This document shows, piece after piece, positions 1 to 8,602 of a DNA stretch of 64,000 nt; the first letter of the stretch is position 1; every line of letters begins with the position of its first letter. The stretch covers positions 2,971,001 through 3,035,000 of the forward strand of contig NZ_VFPT01000001.1 of NCBI RefSeq assembly GCF_006716865.1, read 5' to 3'. The translations under genes and the position numbers were made by a program. This DNA comes from Roseinatronobacter monicus (GTDB lineage Bacteria > Pseudomonadota > Alphaproteobacteria > Rhodobacterales > Rhodobacteraceae). Below the pieces are notes generated by a model. It saw only the letters and a program-made list of their open reading frames with translations, made no database searches and was not told the DNA's origin.

Positions 1-2
1 AG

Positions 3-227
3 ATTGCCTTGAAACAAGGCGCGTTGCTGGTGCCGGTCTATGGGATCAGACAGCCTGACGGGATCAGCTTTCGCGTGCGCGTAGAGCCGCCTGTTCCCCA
101 TAGCGACCCCGCCACGATGACCCGCGCGCTGAATGCGTCAGTCGAAGCGCTGGTGCGCACGCATATGGATCAGTGGATGTGGTCGCACAAGCGTTGGAAA
201 AAGAACAAGCGCCCCACGAAAACCTGA
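3..227 (+). CDS. Lipid A biosynthesis lauroyl acyltransferase, C-terminal part
   Basis: Only the last 74 codons of this gene are inside the window; the frame is open from base 3 to the TGA at 225-227. The visible end has the pattern of LpxL/HtrB-type acyltransferases: a hydrophobic LVPVYG strand, then a region with RVRVEPP and a final QWMWSHKRWK motif (the family usually has QW.W.H.RWK). These inner-membrane enzymes transfer an acyl chain from acyl-ACP to the lipid A precursor. The gene converges on ccoS with only one base between the stop codons. The family call rests on the C-terminal motif alone, so the exact paralogue is unknown. Confidence 0.7.
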   Translation: MALKQGALLVPVYGIRQPDGISFRVRVEPPVPHSDPATMTRALNASVEALVRTHMDQWMWSHKRWKKNKRPTKT

Positions 228-228
228 C

Positions 229-432
229 TTACTTGTCCCTGGACGCAGGCTCGGACGCCTCTGGCTTGGGCGACACGGGTTTGGGCTTGTCGTCATAGCG
301 CGTGTCGAGAATGCGCTGGCTGTCCCCGTCGGGGTCATCATACATGCCTTTGCGCAACGTCCATACGAATGCGCCCAGACCCAACAAGCCCAGAAACAGC
401 GACACTGGTATCAGAATTGCCAGAACTTCCAT
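229..432 (-). CDS. ccoS: cbb3 oxidase assembly protein CcoS
   Basis: This 67-residue protein has one N-terminal membrane helix (about residues 4-26) followed by the conserved TLRKGMYDDPDGDSQRIL segment and a charged tail, which is the standard CcoS/FixS layout and length. CcoS is needed to insert cofactors (haem, CuB) into CcoN. The ATG at 432 was chosen because AAGGGGC precedes it at good spacing; the frame is open further upstream, but that part lies in ccoI. It starts 8 bases after the ccoI stop and is the last gene of ccoGHIS. Confidence 0.93.
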   Translation of the reverse strand: MEVLAILIPVSLFLGLLGLGAFVWTLRKGMYDDPDGDSQRILDTRYDDKPKPVSPKPEASEPASRDK

Positions 433-440
433 TACGCCCC

Positions 441-2624
441 TTATTTCAGTCTTAGCGCGTTCAGCGTCACCGATATGGACGAGATCGACATGATTGCCGC
501 CGCCCAAAGCGGTGTCGCATACCCGAACAGCGCGACCGGCACGAAGATGACATTATATATGCCTGATTGCCAGAAATTCTCGCGGATGCGCTTCATCGCG
601 GTTTTGGACATGCGCACGGCGTCCGCCACAGGCGTGATATCGCGCCCCAGCAGCACCATGTCAGACGCCGCGCGCGCGGCATCCAGCGCCGAGGCGGGCG
701 AAATCGAGACATGCGCCGCTGACAACGCCACCGTGTCATTCAGCCCATCTCCCACCATCAGCACCTTGTGACCCGCCGCTTGCAATGTGGTGATCTTGTC
801 GGCCTTGTCCTGCGGCAAGGCACCGGCCAGCCAATCGGTGATATTCAGGCGCGCGGCCATGTCCTGAACAGCACCCTCCACATCGCCCGAGATCAGCCAG
901 ACGCTTTTGCCCTGCGCCTGCAAGCCCGCGACCACATCGGCGGCACCGGGGCGCAACTGATCCGCGAAGGTGAAGGCATGGGTTTCGCCCCCAAGGGACA
1001 GATAGGCCGCAGTGGTGGTGCGGGGGGTCGCCCCCACCCATGCGGCACGGCCCAGCCGCACGCGCTGCCCCTGCCATTGTGCTTCCATGCCATAGCCTGG
1101 CTGCTCGTTCAGTGCATCCAGTGGTGCAGGGGACACACCACGTTCACGCAGCGCATGTGCCAAAGCCTGCGCCAACGGGTGGCTGGACGCATCTGCCAGC
1201 GCCATCGCAACACGCGCCACATCCGGGCCATGCTGGTCCAGATTGGTGGGCACAGGTGTTCCCATCGTCAATGTGCCGGTTTTGTCAAAGACCACCGTGT
1301 CCACTTCGGCCAGCCGCTCCAATGCAGTGCCATCCTTGATAAGCAGACCTTTGCGAAACATCTTGCCACTGGCCGAGGTCACAACCGCAGGCACTGCAAG
1401 GCCCAGCGCACAAGGGCAGGTGATAATCAGACTTGCCACAGCAATATTCATCGACAGGCGCAAATCGCCGCCCGACAGATACATCCAGACCAGAAATGCC
1501 CCGAAAGACAGGATCGGGATGGTCGGCGCATAGGCGCTGGCCGCGCGTTCGGCAGCAGTGGTGTAGCGCGTGCGCGCCGATTCCGCATTGGCAACCAGAT
1601 CGGCCATGCGGTGCAAGGAACTGTCCTTGCCCGCCGCCGTGACGCGGACCTGCAACGGGCCGGTCAGATTGACCTCGCCCGCGCTGACGATCACACCTTG
1701 CCCCGCAAACACCGGCAACGTCTCGCCCGTCAGAAGCGAGCGGTCAATCTCGGACTTGCCCGCAATGACTTCGCCATCCACGGGCATCCGCCCGCCGGGG
1801 CGTACCAGCACCACATCGCCCACAGCCAGAGTGGCCACCGGGACGACGATTTCGACCCCGTCCACCAGCCGCGTCGCGCGCGGCACTTCCAGCGCGGCCA
1901 GTTCCTGCGCGGCAGAACGCGCCACAGCCCGCGCCCGAAAATCCAGATAGCGCCCCGCCAAAAGGAAGAAGATCAGCATGACGACTGCTTCAAAATAGGC
2001 ATGTTCGCCCGATTGCAGCGTCTCGTAGATGGAAATGAACAGCGTCAGGATCAGCGCCACGGATATCGGCGCGTCCATATCCATGCGGCCCGCGCGCAGC
2101 GCTTTCCATGCATTGCGAAAAAAGGGCTGGCCCGCAAAGGCCACTGTCGGCACAGCGATCAATGCGGAAATCAGATGGAACATGTCCCGCGTGGCCCCGT
2201 CAGCGCCCGCCCATACGGCCACCGACAAAAGCATGATGTTCATCATCGCAAAGCCCGAAACGCCAAGCCGCATCAGCAACTCGCGCCCCTGCTTCTCGGT
2301 TTCGGTCATGGACAGGGTGCCGGGGTCCAACTCATGCGCCTCATAGCCCAGCCGGTCCAGCTGCGCGATGACATCGCTGGCCTCAACTCCGGCTTTGGCG
2401 TCCACACTCAGGCGCTTGAGCGTCAGGTTCAGGCGCACAGACCGCACCCCGTCCATCTGCGCCATGCCGCGCTCGATCGTGCCAATACAGGCCGCGCAAT
2501 GCGCATCCGGCACAGAGAGCAGGATACGCGCATCAGGCAGCGCTGCCTTGGCCGCCAGCGCTTCGGCCGCAGGGGCCGCATCACAGGCCGGACACGCCGA
2601 AGGACGAGCTGTTGCGCTGTGCAT
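441..2624 (-). CDS. ccoI: Copper-translocating P1B-type ATPase CcoI
   Basis: This inner-membrane copper exporter supplies copper for the CuB centre of the cbb3 oxidase. The 727-residue product has an N-terminal CPAC pair (residues 11-14), a heavy-metal-associated domain with CAAC (43-46), membrane helices, the TGE actuator motif (299-301), the CPC metal-transport motif (403-405), the DKTG phosphorylation site (D447) and a late GDGLND hinge. Length and motif order fit CcoI/FixI. It lies 9 bases after ccoH and 8 bases before ccoS, so it is co-transcribed with them. No key residue is missing. Confidence 0.95.
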   Translation of the reverse strand: MHSATARPSACPACDAAPAAEALAAKAALPDARILLSVPDAHCAACIGTIERGMAQMDGVRSVRLNLTLKRLSVDAKAGVEASDVIAQLDRLGYEAHELDPGTLSMTETEKQGRELLMRLGVSGFAMMNIMLLSVAVWAGADGATRDMFHLISALIAVPTVAFAGQPFFRNAWKALRAGRMDMDAPISVALILTLFISIYETLQSGEHAYFEAVVMLIFFLLAGRYLDFRARAVARSAAQELAALEVPRATRLVDGVEIVVPVATLAVGDVVLVRPGGRMPVDGEVIAGKSEIDRSLLTGETLPVFAGQGVIVSAGEVNLTGPLQVRVTAAGKDSSLHRMADLVANAESARTRYTTAAERAASAYAPTIPILSFGAFLVWMYLSGGDLRLSMNIAVASLIITCPCALGLAVPAVVTSASGKMFRKGLLIKDGTALERLAEVDTVVFDKTGTLTMGTPVPTNLDQHGPDVARVAMALADASSHPLAQALAHALRERGVSPAPLDALNEQPGYGMEAQWQGQRVRLGRAAWVGATPRTTTAAYLSLGGETHAFTFADQLRPGAADVVAGLQAQGKSVWLISGDVEGAVQDMAARLNITDWLAGALPQDKADKITTLQAAGHKVLMVGDGLNDTVALSAAHVSISPASALDAARAASDMVLLGRDITPVADAVRMSKTAMKRIRENFWQSGIYNVIFVPVALFGYATPLWAAAIMSISSISVTLNALRLK

Positions 2625-2633
2625 CAGACCCTC

Positions 2634-3101
2634 TTAGCGGACATGCAGAACCACACGCTGGCGAAACTCGGTACCATTCGGCGCGACCGCGTGCAGGCGG
2701 ATGTTCCAGTTGCCTGTGCCCAATTCAAGCGGCGCGCGATACGCACCATCTATGAACTCGAATTCCGGGACCTGATCGGCGCGCACATGCGTGGCCGCCC
2801 CCAGAACCGCGTCCAGATGCGCCACTTCGACCGGCCCGACCGCATCGGTGATCGAGAGTTTCAACATGCCATCTTCGTGGCTGGCTTTCACATCCCACCC
2901 AAGGGCAAGCTGCTCGGCCAGTTCCTGATTGAAATTCTGGCTGGCCACGAAAGAGTTATCCACCTCCAGCCCCGGAAATGTGCTGACTGCGTTATAGGCC
3001 AATGTCAGATTTGCGGCCAGAATGACGCCAAAGGACGACACCGCGATGATCAGAACCTTGCGGCCCGTCATTCTGAATTTGCCGCCTGAATCTTGTGTCA
3101 T
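2634..3101 (-). CDS. ccoH: cbb3 oxidase assembly protein CcoH (FixH)
   Basis: This 155-residue protein has a short cytoplasmic N-terminus, one membrane helix (about residues 14-36) and a periplasmic beta-rich domain, as expected for CcoH/FixH. CcoH binds the oxidase assembly intermediate, and in relatives it interacts with CcoN and CcoP during maturation. The start overlaps the ccoG stop by 4 bases (ATGA type), which suggests translational coupling. The position between ccoG and ccoI is the canonical one and supports the call, since the sequence itself is poorly conserved. Confidence 0.92.
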   Translation of the reverse strand: MTQDSGGKFRMTGRKVLIIAVSSFGVILAANLTLAYNAVSTFPGLEVDNSFVASQNFNQELAEQLALGWDVKASHEDGMLKLSITDAVGPVEVAHLDAVLGAATHVRADQVPEFEFIDGAYRAPLELGTGNWNIRLHAVAPNGTEFRQRVVLHVR

Positions 3102-4528
3102 TGGTTCCTCCCGTTGAAGACTGTATCAGAATAGACGCGCTCGTTGCTGCCTGAAATCGTGGCCCATATGCGCACCGGGCTGCTGTCTGCCATATTCGAC
3201 GGCGTGCCCGGGGGGGCTGTCAGATACACGCGCAACAGCGCCTGTTCATCTGGCCCTACTGTTACCAACCTCGCAGGCTCACCCTCGATTGACAGGCTCA
3301 GATCGGGGTTCTCGGTCAGCGACAAGACGAAATCACGCGGTTCATTATGCATGTTGCGCAGGCGGATGTCATAGATATTGCGCACGGTGCCATCCGACAA
3401 AACGATATGCGTAGGGTTGCGCACTGGGGCGACACTCATGTCCAGATCGCTGCGGATGAACAACAGCACGACCAGACCGATGCCGATCACGGTCCAGATT
3501 GTGGTGTACAAGACAGTGCGCGGGCGGAAGACATGCTTCCAGATCGACTTTGGCGGTTTGCCTTCGCGTTCGGCAATCTCGTCTGACAGGGCCATATAGG
3601 CCACCAGCCCGCGCGGCTTGCCGATCCGGTCCATTACCTCGTCACAGGCATCGATGCACAGGCCACAGGTGATGCATTCCATCTGCTGACCGTCCCGAAT
3701 ATCAATCCCCATCGGGCAGACATTGACGCAGGCCATGCAATCGATGCAGTCCCCCTGATTGGGGTCCATCTGGCCCTTTTTCAACTTGCCACGCGGCTCT
3801 CCGCGCCAGTCGCGGTAATCAATGGTGATCGTATCTTCATCCATCATCGCGGCCTGAATGCGCGGCCATGGGCAGGCATAGATGCAGACCTGTTCACGGA
3901 AAAACCCGCCAAACAGAAAGGTCGTCATCGTCAGGATCAGCACGGTCATATAAGCGATGGGGTGCGCCTGTCCGGTGAACAGATCGACAAACAGCGTTGG
4001 CGCATCGGCAAAGTAGAACACCCAGGCCCCGCCTGTCGTCATGGCGATCAGGAACCACGCGCTCCATTTGACTGCATATTTGCGGATCTTCTCGGCGTTC
4101 CAGTTCTGGCGGTGCAGGCGCAGGCGGGCATTGCGGTCGCCCTCGACCCAGCGTTCAACCTGAATAAACAGGTCGGTCCAGACGGTTTGCGGACAGGCAT
4201 AGCCACACCACACACGCCCAAGCGCCGAGGTGAACAAGAACAGCCCGATCCCCGCCATGATAAGCAGACCCGCCACGAAATAAAATTCATGCGGCCAGAT
4301 TTCGATCATGAAGAAAAAGAAGCGCCGATTGCCTAGGTCCAGCAAAACCGCCTGATTGGGCATTTCGGGGCCGCGGTCCCAGCGTATCCAAGGAAAGACA
4401 TAATAGATGCCCAGCATCATGGCCAGCAGCCACCATTTCATGGTGCGAAAGCTGCCCTTTATCCGGCGCGGAAAGATCGGCTCGCGCTTGGCATAGAGGG
4501 GGGGCGGGGGTTGGTCTTGAGCACTCAC
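3098..4528 (-). CDS. ccoG: Ferredoxin-type assembly protein CcoG (RdxA/FixG)
   Basis: This 476-residue membrane protein is the redox member of the cbb3 biogenesis genes and is thought to reduce copper for CcoI. Several membrane helices lie in the first 215 residues, with extra cysteine motifs (WCGYACP near 108-112 and IYACP near 217-220). Two 4Fe-4S ferredoxin motifs follow at C261/264/267/271 and C285/288/291/295, then a further helix and a periplasmic Ig-like C-terminal domain. It heads the ccoGHIS operon. An FNR-type box lies about 58 bases upstream of the ATG (4586-4599), so anaerobic activation by FnrL is expected. Confidence 0.95.
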   Translation of the reverse strand: MSAQDQPPPPLYAKREPIFPRRIKGSFRTMKWWLLAMMLGIYYVFPWIRWDRGPEMPNQAVLLDLGNRRFFFFMIEIWPHEFYFVAGLLIMAGIGLFLFTSALGRVWCGYACPQTVWTDLFIQVERWVEGDRNARLRLHRQNWNAEKIRKYAVKWSAWFLIAMTTGGAWVFYFADAPTLFVDLFTGQAHPIAYMTVLILTMTTFLFGGFFREQVCIYACPWPRIQAAMMDEDTITIDYRDWRGEPRGKLKKGQMDPNQGDCIDCMACVNVCPMGIDIRDGQQMECITCGLCIDACDEVMDRIGKPRGLVAYMALSDEIAEREGKPPKSIWKHVFRPRTVLYTTIWTVIGIGLVVLLFIRSDLDMSVAPVRNPTHIVLSDGTVRNIYDIRLRNMHNEPRDFVLSLTENPDLSLSIEGEPARLVTVGPDEQALLRVYLTAPPGTPSNMADSSPVRIWATISGSNERVYSDTVFNGRNQ

Positions 4529-4585
4529 CTTGCGACTCCTGCAATCCGGTCAGCCAGTTGATCCCACAGCGCACAGGCCAGAACC

Positions 4586-4599
4586 TTGACCTGTATCAA
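4586..4599 (-). promoter_or_regulatory. FNR-type box upstream of ccoG
   Basis: TTGACCTGTATCAA matches the FNR consensus TTGAT-N4-ATCAA with one mismatch. Its centre is 64 bases from the ccoG ATG. A class II promoter (box at -41.5) would give a start near 4551 and a leader of about 22 bases. It probably serves ccoGHIS. Confidence 0.7.
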
Positions 4600-4654
4600 A
4601 AGAGAGGTTGAAAATACACCTTTGGACAAGATGCCGCAGCGCTGTGGGGAGAAA

Positions 4655-4728
4655 GAGATGCACCGGTCTTTGACAACACGCGCGAACAGGAAACAAAGAC
4701 CGGTGCTGCCCTGACGTGCAGGGCGTAA
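4655..4728 (-). ncRNA. Candidate FNR-controlled small RNA between ccoP and ccoG
   Basis: On the minus strand, downstream of a perfect FNR box (4761-4774), the sequence can fold into a 6-bp hairpin (4708-4713 with 4719-4724) followed by a perfect 13-bp hairpin (4660-4672 with 4694-4706, 21-base loop), then a pyrimidine-rich stretch (ATCTCTTTCTCC). A class II FNR promoter would place the start near 4726. No convincing reading frame is present. The structures are seen in the sequence; transcription is inferred. The region could instead be only a long leader of ccoG. Confidence 0.35.
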
Positions 4729-4760
4729 TGCCGATGTGCCGTGCGAGGAGATTTGTTTCA

Positions 4761-4774
4761 TTGATACAGATCAA
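4761..4774 (-). promoter_or_regulatory. Perfect FNR box in the ccoP-ccoG spacer
   Basis: TTGATACAGATCAA is an exact match to the TTGAT-N4-ATCAA consensus. It lies 233 bases upstream of ccoG, too far to be the sole ccoG element since a second box sits closer. It may drive a separate short transcript or a longer ccoG leader. Confidence 0.7.
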
Positions 4775-4830
4775 GTCCTTCTGCACATCTGTTTACATAT
4801 GACAGTATGTCGCAATGCGCCTGCCGCTGA

Positions 4831-4859
4831 AAAAGGTGCAGGCCCCCAGTGGGGGCCTG
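4831..4859 (-). terminator. Rho-independent terminator of ccoNOQP
   Basis: A perfect 9-bp G+C-rich stem (4839-4847 with 4851-4859) with a 3-base loop lies 30 bases after the ccoP stop. On the minus strand it is followed by CACCTTTTT, so it should end the ccoNOQP transcript and insulate it from ccoGHIS. Confidence 0.8.
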
Positions 4860-4888
4860 AGCGTTTATCATGCGGGCCGGTCAAAACC

Positions 4889-5821
4889 TTACTGACCACC
4901 GCCAAGCTGGTGGACATAGGCCGCAACAGCGCGGATTTCTGCGTCGCGCAGACGATTCTCGAAACCGGGCATCACACCAAAGCGCGAATAATAGATCGAC
5001 TCGCGAATGGCCTCGGGGGTGCCGCCATACAGCCAGACTTGTGTATTCAGCGATGGCGCACCGATGAAGTAATCGCCGCTTCCATCATCCATATGGCAGG
5101 ATGCACAGTTGATTTCGAAATGCTCCTGACCGGCAGCGGCCAGTTGCGCGTCATGGTCTGAGCCGGACAACGACAGGACGTAATTCACGACCTGATCGAT
5201 TTCGTCATCATCCAGCAACCCGTCAACGCCGAATGCAGGCATTTCAGACCAGCGTGCATCTGCGAAATCTTCGTTGCGAATGCCCCATGTGATGGTGGTG
5301 TGAATATCCTCCATCGTGCCACCCCACAGCCATTCATCATTCAGCAGGTTCGGATAGCCCGCCGCCTGAACACCAGCCCCGCCCGTGCCGTGACACTGCG
5401 AACACTGCGCGCGAAACACGGATGCACCCGCGTTGATCGCAAAACGGTGCAATTCGTCATCCTCGCGGATTTCATCCAGATCGGTATCCAGAAGCTGAAC
5501 AAAGAACCTCTCGTTGCGGGCTTCGAATTCGGTGATCTCGGTGGCGACATTGGCGCGCGACGAATAGCCCAGCACACCCTGTGTGGCCGACTGGATGCCC
5601 GGCCATGCGGGCATGGCGATCCAGTAGCCCACGGACCAGATGATGGTGATGATGAAAATCCACACCCACCAGCGCGGCATCGGGTTGTCATATTCCTCGA
5701 TCCCGTCCCAGCTATGGCCAGTGGTGGGTGGGTCTTGTTTGAGTTTGGCGGCCGGGTCGGGATACTGCCGCGAGGGAGGCTTGACCTTGTTCTCCGGTGT
5801 TTTGTCTTTGGGGTCGACCAT
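4889..5821 (-). CDS. ccoP: cbb3 oxidase dihaem cytochrome c subunit CcoP
   Basis: CcoP passes electrons from soluble or membrane cytochromes to CcoO and the catalytic subunit. The 310-residue protein has one membrane helix (about 51-72) and two c-type haem motifs, CSQCH at 140-144 and CASCH at 239-243, in a periplasmic region. MPAF (194-197) and VMPGF supply methionine ligands. Length and domain order are those of CcoP. The ATG overlaps the last base of the ccoQ stop, so translation is probably coupled. It is the last gene before the operon terminator. Confidence 0.96.
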   Translation of the reverse strand: MVDPKDKTPENKVKPPSRQYPDPAAKLKQDPPTTGHSWDGIEEYDNPMPRWWVWIFIITIIWSVGYWIAMPAWPGIQSATQGVLGYSSRANVATEITEFEARNERFFVQLLDTDLDEIREDDELHRFAINAGASVFRAQCSQCHGTGGAGVQAAGYPNLLNDEWLWGGTMEDIHTTITWGIRNEDFADARWSEMPAFGVDGLLDDDEIDQVVNYVLSLSGSDHDAQLAAAGQEHFEINCASCHMDDGSGDYFIGAPSLNTQVWLYGGTPEAIRESIYYSRFGVMPGFENRLRDAEIRAVAAYVHQLGGGQ

Positions 5822-6039
5822 CAGCGGGCCTCTTTCGGTTCAGATTGACGCGCTTTGTCGGTGCCGGATTCGTCACCCTCGGGCTTGTCATCATTGCGGA
5901 AAATCATGTTCGCAGTTTCATCATGCACCTTGCTTGCGCCGGGGCGCAGAATGTAGATGAACACCCCGATGAAGAAGAGAAACATGAACAATAGGTGCCA
6001 GCTGTCAGCAAAAGCACGTAGCCAGGTATAGGTTTCCAT
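5821..6039 (-). CDS. ccoQ: cbb3 oxidase small subunit CcoQ
   Basis: This 72-residue protein has one membrane helix (about 15-32) ending in IYILRPGA, then a charged cytoplasmic tail with MIFRNDD, as in CcoQ/FixQ of Rhodobacter relatives. CcoQ stabilises the assembled complex, particularly the CcoP association, and in R. sphaeroides has been linked to redox signalling to the Prr system. It lies 12 bases after ccoO and overlaps ccoP. Confidence 0.92.
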   Translation of the reverse strand: METYTWLRAFADSWHLLFMFLFFIGVFIYILRPGASKVHDETANMIFRNDDKPEGDESGTDKARQSEPKEAR

Positions 6040-6051
6040 ATCTGTTCCCCC

Positions 6052-6780
6052 TTAGCGGCTGGGATCGGGCACGAAGGTCTCGAAATCGACCAATGTACCA
6101 AGCATCTGCATATAGGCGATGATCGCATCCATCTCGGTCAGTTGGGGCTGACCATCAAAGTTGCGCTGCTGTGCGCCGGGGTAGCGGTCGGCGACAGGGT
6201 CGCCAAACTCGTCCACTTGCGCAAAGAAGTCACCAACGGCATTGTCCATCATCTCATCCGTGTAGGGATGGCCCAGCACACGGTAGACGGCCATGATGTC
6301 GCGCACATGCTCGGCATCGTCGCGCGTCAGTTCCCGGTTCATCAGGAACCCGTAGGAGGGCATGATCGATTCCGGCACCACAGCGCGCGGGTTGATCATG
6401 TGCTGCACGTGCCAATCATCCGAGTAGCGCCCGCCCAGACGGGCCAGATCCGGCCCTGTCCGCTTGGACCCCCACTGGAACGGATGGTCATACATCGATT
6501 CCGCCGCCAGTGAGTAATGGCCGTAGCGCTCCACCTCGTCGCGCATGGGGCGGATCATCTGGCTGTGACAGGTGTAGCACCCTTCGCGCACATAGATCTC
6601 ACGACCCGCCAGTTCCAGCGGAGCGTAAGGGCGCATCCCCTCGACCTTTTCAATGGTGTTGTCGAGGTAGAACAGCGGCACGATCTGCACGATCCCCCCG
6701 ATGGTCACGACCAGAAACGACAGCACCAGCAAGAGTGTGGCATGTGTTTCGATTTTTTTGTGGTGATCAAGAAGTCCCAT
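6052..6780 (-). CDS. ccoO: cbb3 oxidase monohaem cytochrome c subunit CcoO
   Basis: CcoO is the membrane-anchored monohaem cytochrome that donates electrons to CcoN. The 242-residue protein has an N-terminal helix (about 14-36), one haem motif CYTCH at 68-72, and the [16 protein letters not shown] signature typical of CcoO/FixO. A later IMPSYGFL segment supplies the methionine ligand. It lies 11 bases after ccoN and 12 before ccoQ. Confidence 0.96.
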   Translation of the reverse strand: MGLLDHHKKIETHATLLLVLSFLVVTIGGIVQIVPLFYLDNTIEKVEGMRPYAPLELAGREIYVREGCYTCHSQMIRPMRDEVERYGHYSLAAESMYDHPFQWGSKRTGPDLARLGGRYSDDWHVQHMINPRAVVPESIMPSYGFLMNRELTRDDAEHVRDIMAVYRVLGHPYTDEMMDNAVGDFFAQVDEFGDPVADRYPGAQQRNFDGQPQLTEMDAIIAYMQMLGTLVDFETFVPDPSR

Positions 6781-6791
6781 CTTGCCCTCCG

Positions 6792-8399
6792 TTATTCAGC
6801 GGGCACTGCGGAGCCGGCACGGGCAGGCGAACGCTCTGCCGTGCTGGTCACAGTTTTCCACAAGTTATAGCACATGATGATTGCACCCACGAGGAACATG
6901 GTCCCCCCAAGGCCGCGCACCACATACATTGGGAATTTCGCAGCCACAGTGTCAGCGAAAGAGTTTGCAAGGAAACCCTGCGCATCGACTTCGCGCCACA
7001 TCAGACCTTCCATGATGCCTGTCACCCACATCGAAGCGGCGTAAAGCACGATCCCGATAGTGGCCAACCAGAAGTGCCAACTGACCAGCCGCAAGCTATA
7101 CAGCCCCTCGCGCTGCCACAGTTTCGGCACCAGATAGTACAGCATCCCGAAGGTAATCATGCCGTTCCAGCCCAAAGCTGCCGAATGCACGTGGCCAATG
7201 GTCCAGTCGGTGTAATGTGACAGCGAGTTGACGGCCTTGATCGACATCATCGGCCCTTCAAATGTGGCCATGCCGTAAAAGCCCACTGCGACCACCATCA
7301 TGCGGATGACAGGGTCCGTGCGCAGCTTGTCCCACGCGCCTGACAATGTCATCAGGCCGTTGATCATGCCACCCCAGCTTGGCATCCATAGCATGATCGA
7401 GAAGGTCATACCAAGTGTCTGCGCCCAGTCAGGCAATGCGGTGTAGTGCAGGTGGTGCGGACCCGCCCAGATATACAGGAAGATCAGCGCCCAGAAGTGC
7501 ATGATCGACAACTTGTAGCTGTAGACCGGACGTTCGGCCTGCTTGGGAATGAAGTAATACATCATCCCAAGGAAACCGGCGGTCAGGAAGAAACCAACCG
7601 CGTTATGGCCATACCACCACTGGATCATGGCCGATTGCACGCCAGACCAGACCGGCACCGAGCGCGACCCGAAAGCAGATACCGGAATTGCCAGATTGTT
7701 TACGATATGCAGCATGGCAACCGTAATGATGAACGCCATATAGAACCAGTTGGCCACATAGATATGCGGCTCCCGGCGCTTGATGATCGTGCCCATGAAC
7801 ACCAGCAGGAACGCCACCCAGACAACGGTCAGCCACAAATCGGTCAACCATTCAGGTTCAGCGTATTCATTGCCCTGAGTCGAGCCGAGAACATAGCCCG
7901 TTGCGGCCATGACGATGAAAATCTGATAGCCCCAGAACACGAACCATGACAGCCCGCCACCCCAAAGCCGCGCAGCCGAGGTGCGCTGCACCACATAAAA
8001 GGCCGAGGCGATGAGCGCGTTACCACCAAAGGCAAAGATCACTGCCGACGTGTGCAGAGGACGCAGACGGCCAAAGTTCAGATACCCTTCGGCCCATACA
8101 AAATTCAATTCCGGCCATGCCAGCTGAAAGGCGATGACAACGCCCACCAGAAACCCGACAACACCCCAAAAAGCAGTGGCAATCACGCCATAGCGAATTG
8201 GCCCGTCCATATATTCATTTGGGTTAACAACCGGGGCAGGTTCCCCAACCCGGCGAATGATCCAGAAGAAGGTGATGGCTGAAGCCAGCATAATCACCAG
8301 CATGTGGACCAAATATGGCAAATCGCGTGCCAGGCTGGCTGCGACTGCGGCAACAACCACAATCAGCCCCAGCACAGCAAGCTTTACGTAATCCCACAT
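6792..8399 (-). CDS. ccoN: cbb3-type cytochrome c oxidase catalytic subunit CcoN
   Basis: This is the haem-copper subunit that reduces oxygen to water and pumps protons with high oxygen affinity. The 535-residue protein is almost entirely membrane-spanning. Visible ligand motifs are RPLHTS (low-spin haem b histidine), [10 protein letters not shown] (CuB histidine and cross-linked tyrosine region), [13 protein letters not shown] (CuB histidines) and [14 protein letters not shown] (haem histidines). It heads ccoNOQP. An FNR-type box lies 98 bases upstream, so induction at low oxygen by FnrL is expected. Confidence 0.97.
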   Translation of the reverse strand: MWDYVKLAVLGLIVVVAAVAASLARDLPYLVHMLVIMLASAITFFWIIRRVGEPAPVVNPNEYMDGPIRYGVIATAFWGVVGFLVGVVIAFQLAWPELNFVWAEGYLNFGRLRPLHTSAVIFAFGGNALIASAFYVVQRTSAARLWGGGLSWFVFWGYQIFIVMAATGYVLGSTQGNEYAEPEWLTDLWLTVVWVAFLLVFMGTIIKRREPHIYVANWFYMAFIITVAMLHIVNNLAIPVSAFGSRSVPVWSGVQSAMIQWWYGHNAVGFFLTAGFLGMMYYFIPKQAERPVYSYKLSIMHFWALIFLYIWAGPHHLHYTALPDWAQTLGMTFSIMLWMPSWGGMINGLMTLSGAWDKLRTDPVIRMMVVAVGFYGMATFEGPMMSIKAVNSLSHYTDWTIGHVHSAALGWNGMITFGMLYYLVPKLWQREGLYSLRLVSWHFWLATIGIVLYAASMWVTGIMEGLMWREVDAQGFLANSFADTVAAKFPMYVVRGLGGTMFLVGAIIMCYNLWKTVTSTAERSPARAGSAVPAE

Positions 8400-8496
8400 A
8401 GTCTGCGTCCCTCATTTATCGCGCTGCTAACGGAACATATCCTTCGCAGACACAGTTGTGCATGGTGCCTTTTGTCACGGGTCCGGCAACATCACT

Positions 8497-8510
8497 TTGA
8501 TTCATGTCAA
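8497..8510 (-). promoter_or_regulatory. FNR-type box between ccoN and a usp gene
   Basis: TTGATTCATGTCAA matches the FNR consensus with one mismatch. It lies between divergent ccoN (ATG at 8399) and the universal stress protein gene (ATG at 8603), almost midway, so it could act on either. A box at -41.5 would put the ccoN start near 8462. Confidence 0.7.
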
Positions 8511-8602
8511 TATCTGACTGCCTAAAGGTTGCGCCAGATCATCGCAGGCACGATGCTGGCATATCATATTGTCAATGCAATACCAAAACAGGAGAACGAC
8601 GC

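Noticed and set aside
768..3089. 773-codon open frame on the plus strand opposite ccoI and ccoH
   Set aside because: It is the antisense shadow of strongly coding, high G+C genes; its translation is R/H/Q-rich with no domain.
4525..4761. 78-codon minus-strand frame between ccoP and ccoG
   Set aside because: It overlaps strong hairpins and ccoG leader, has no family signature and biased composition; a non-coding role is more likely.
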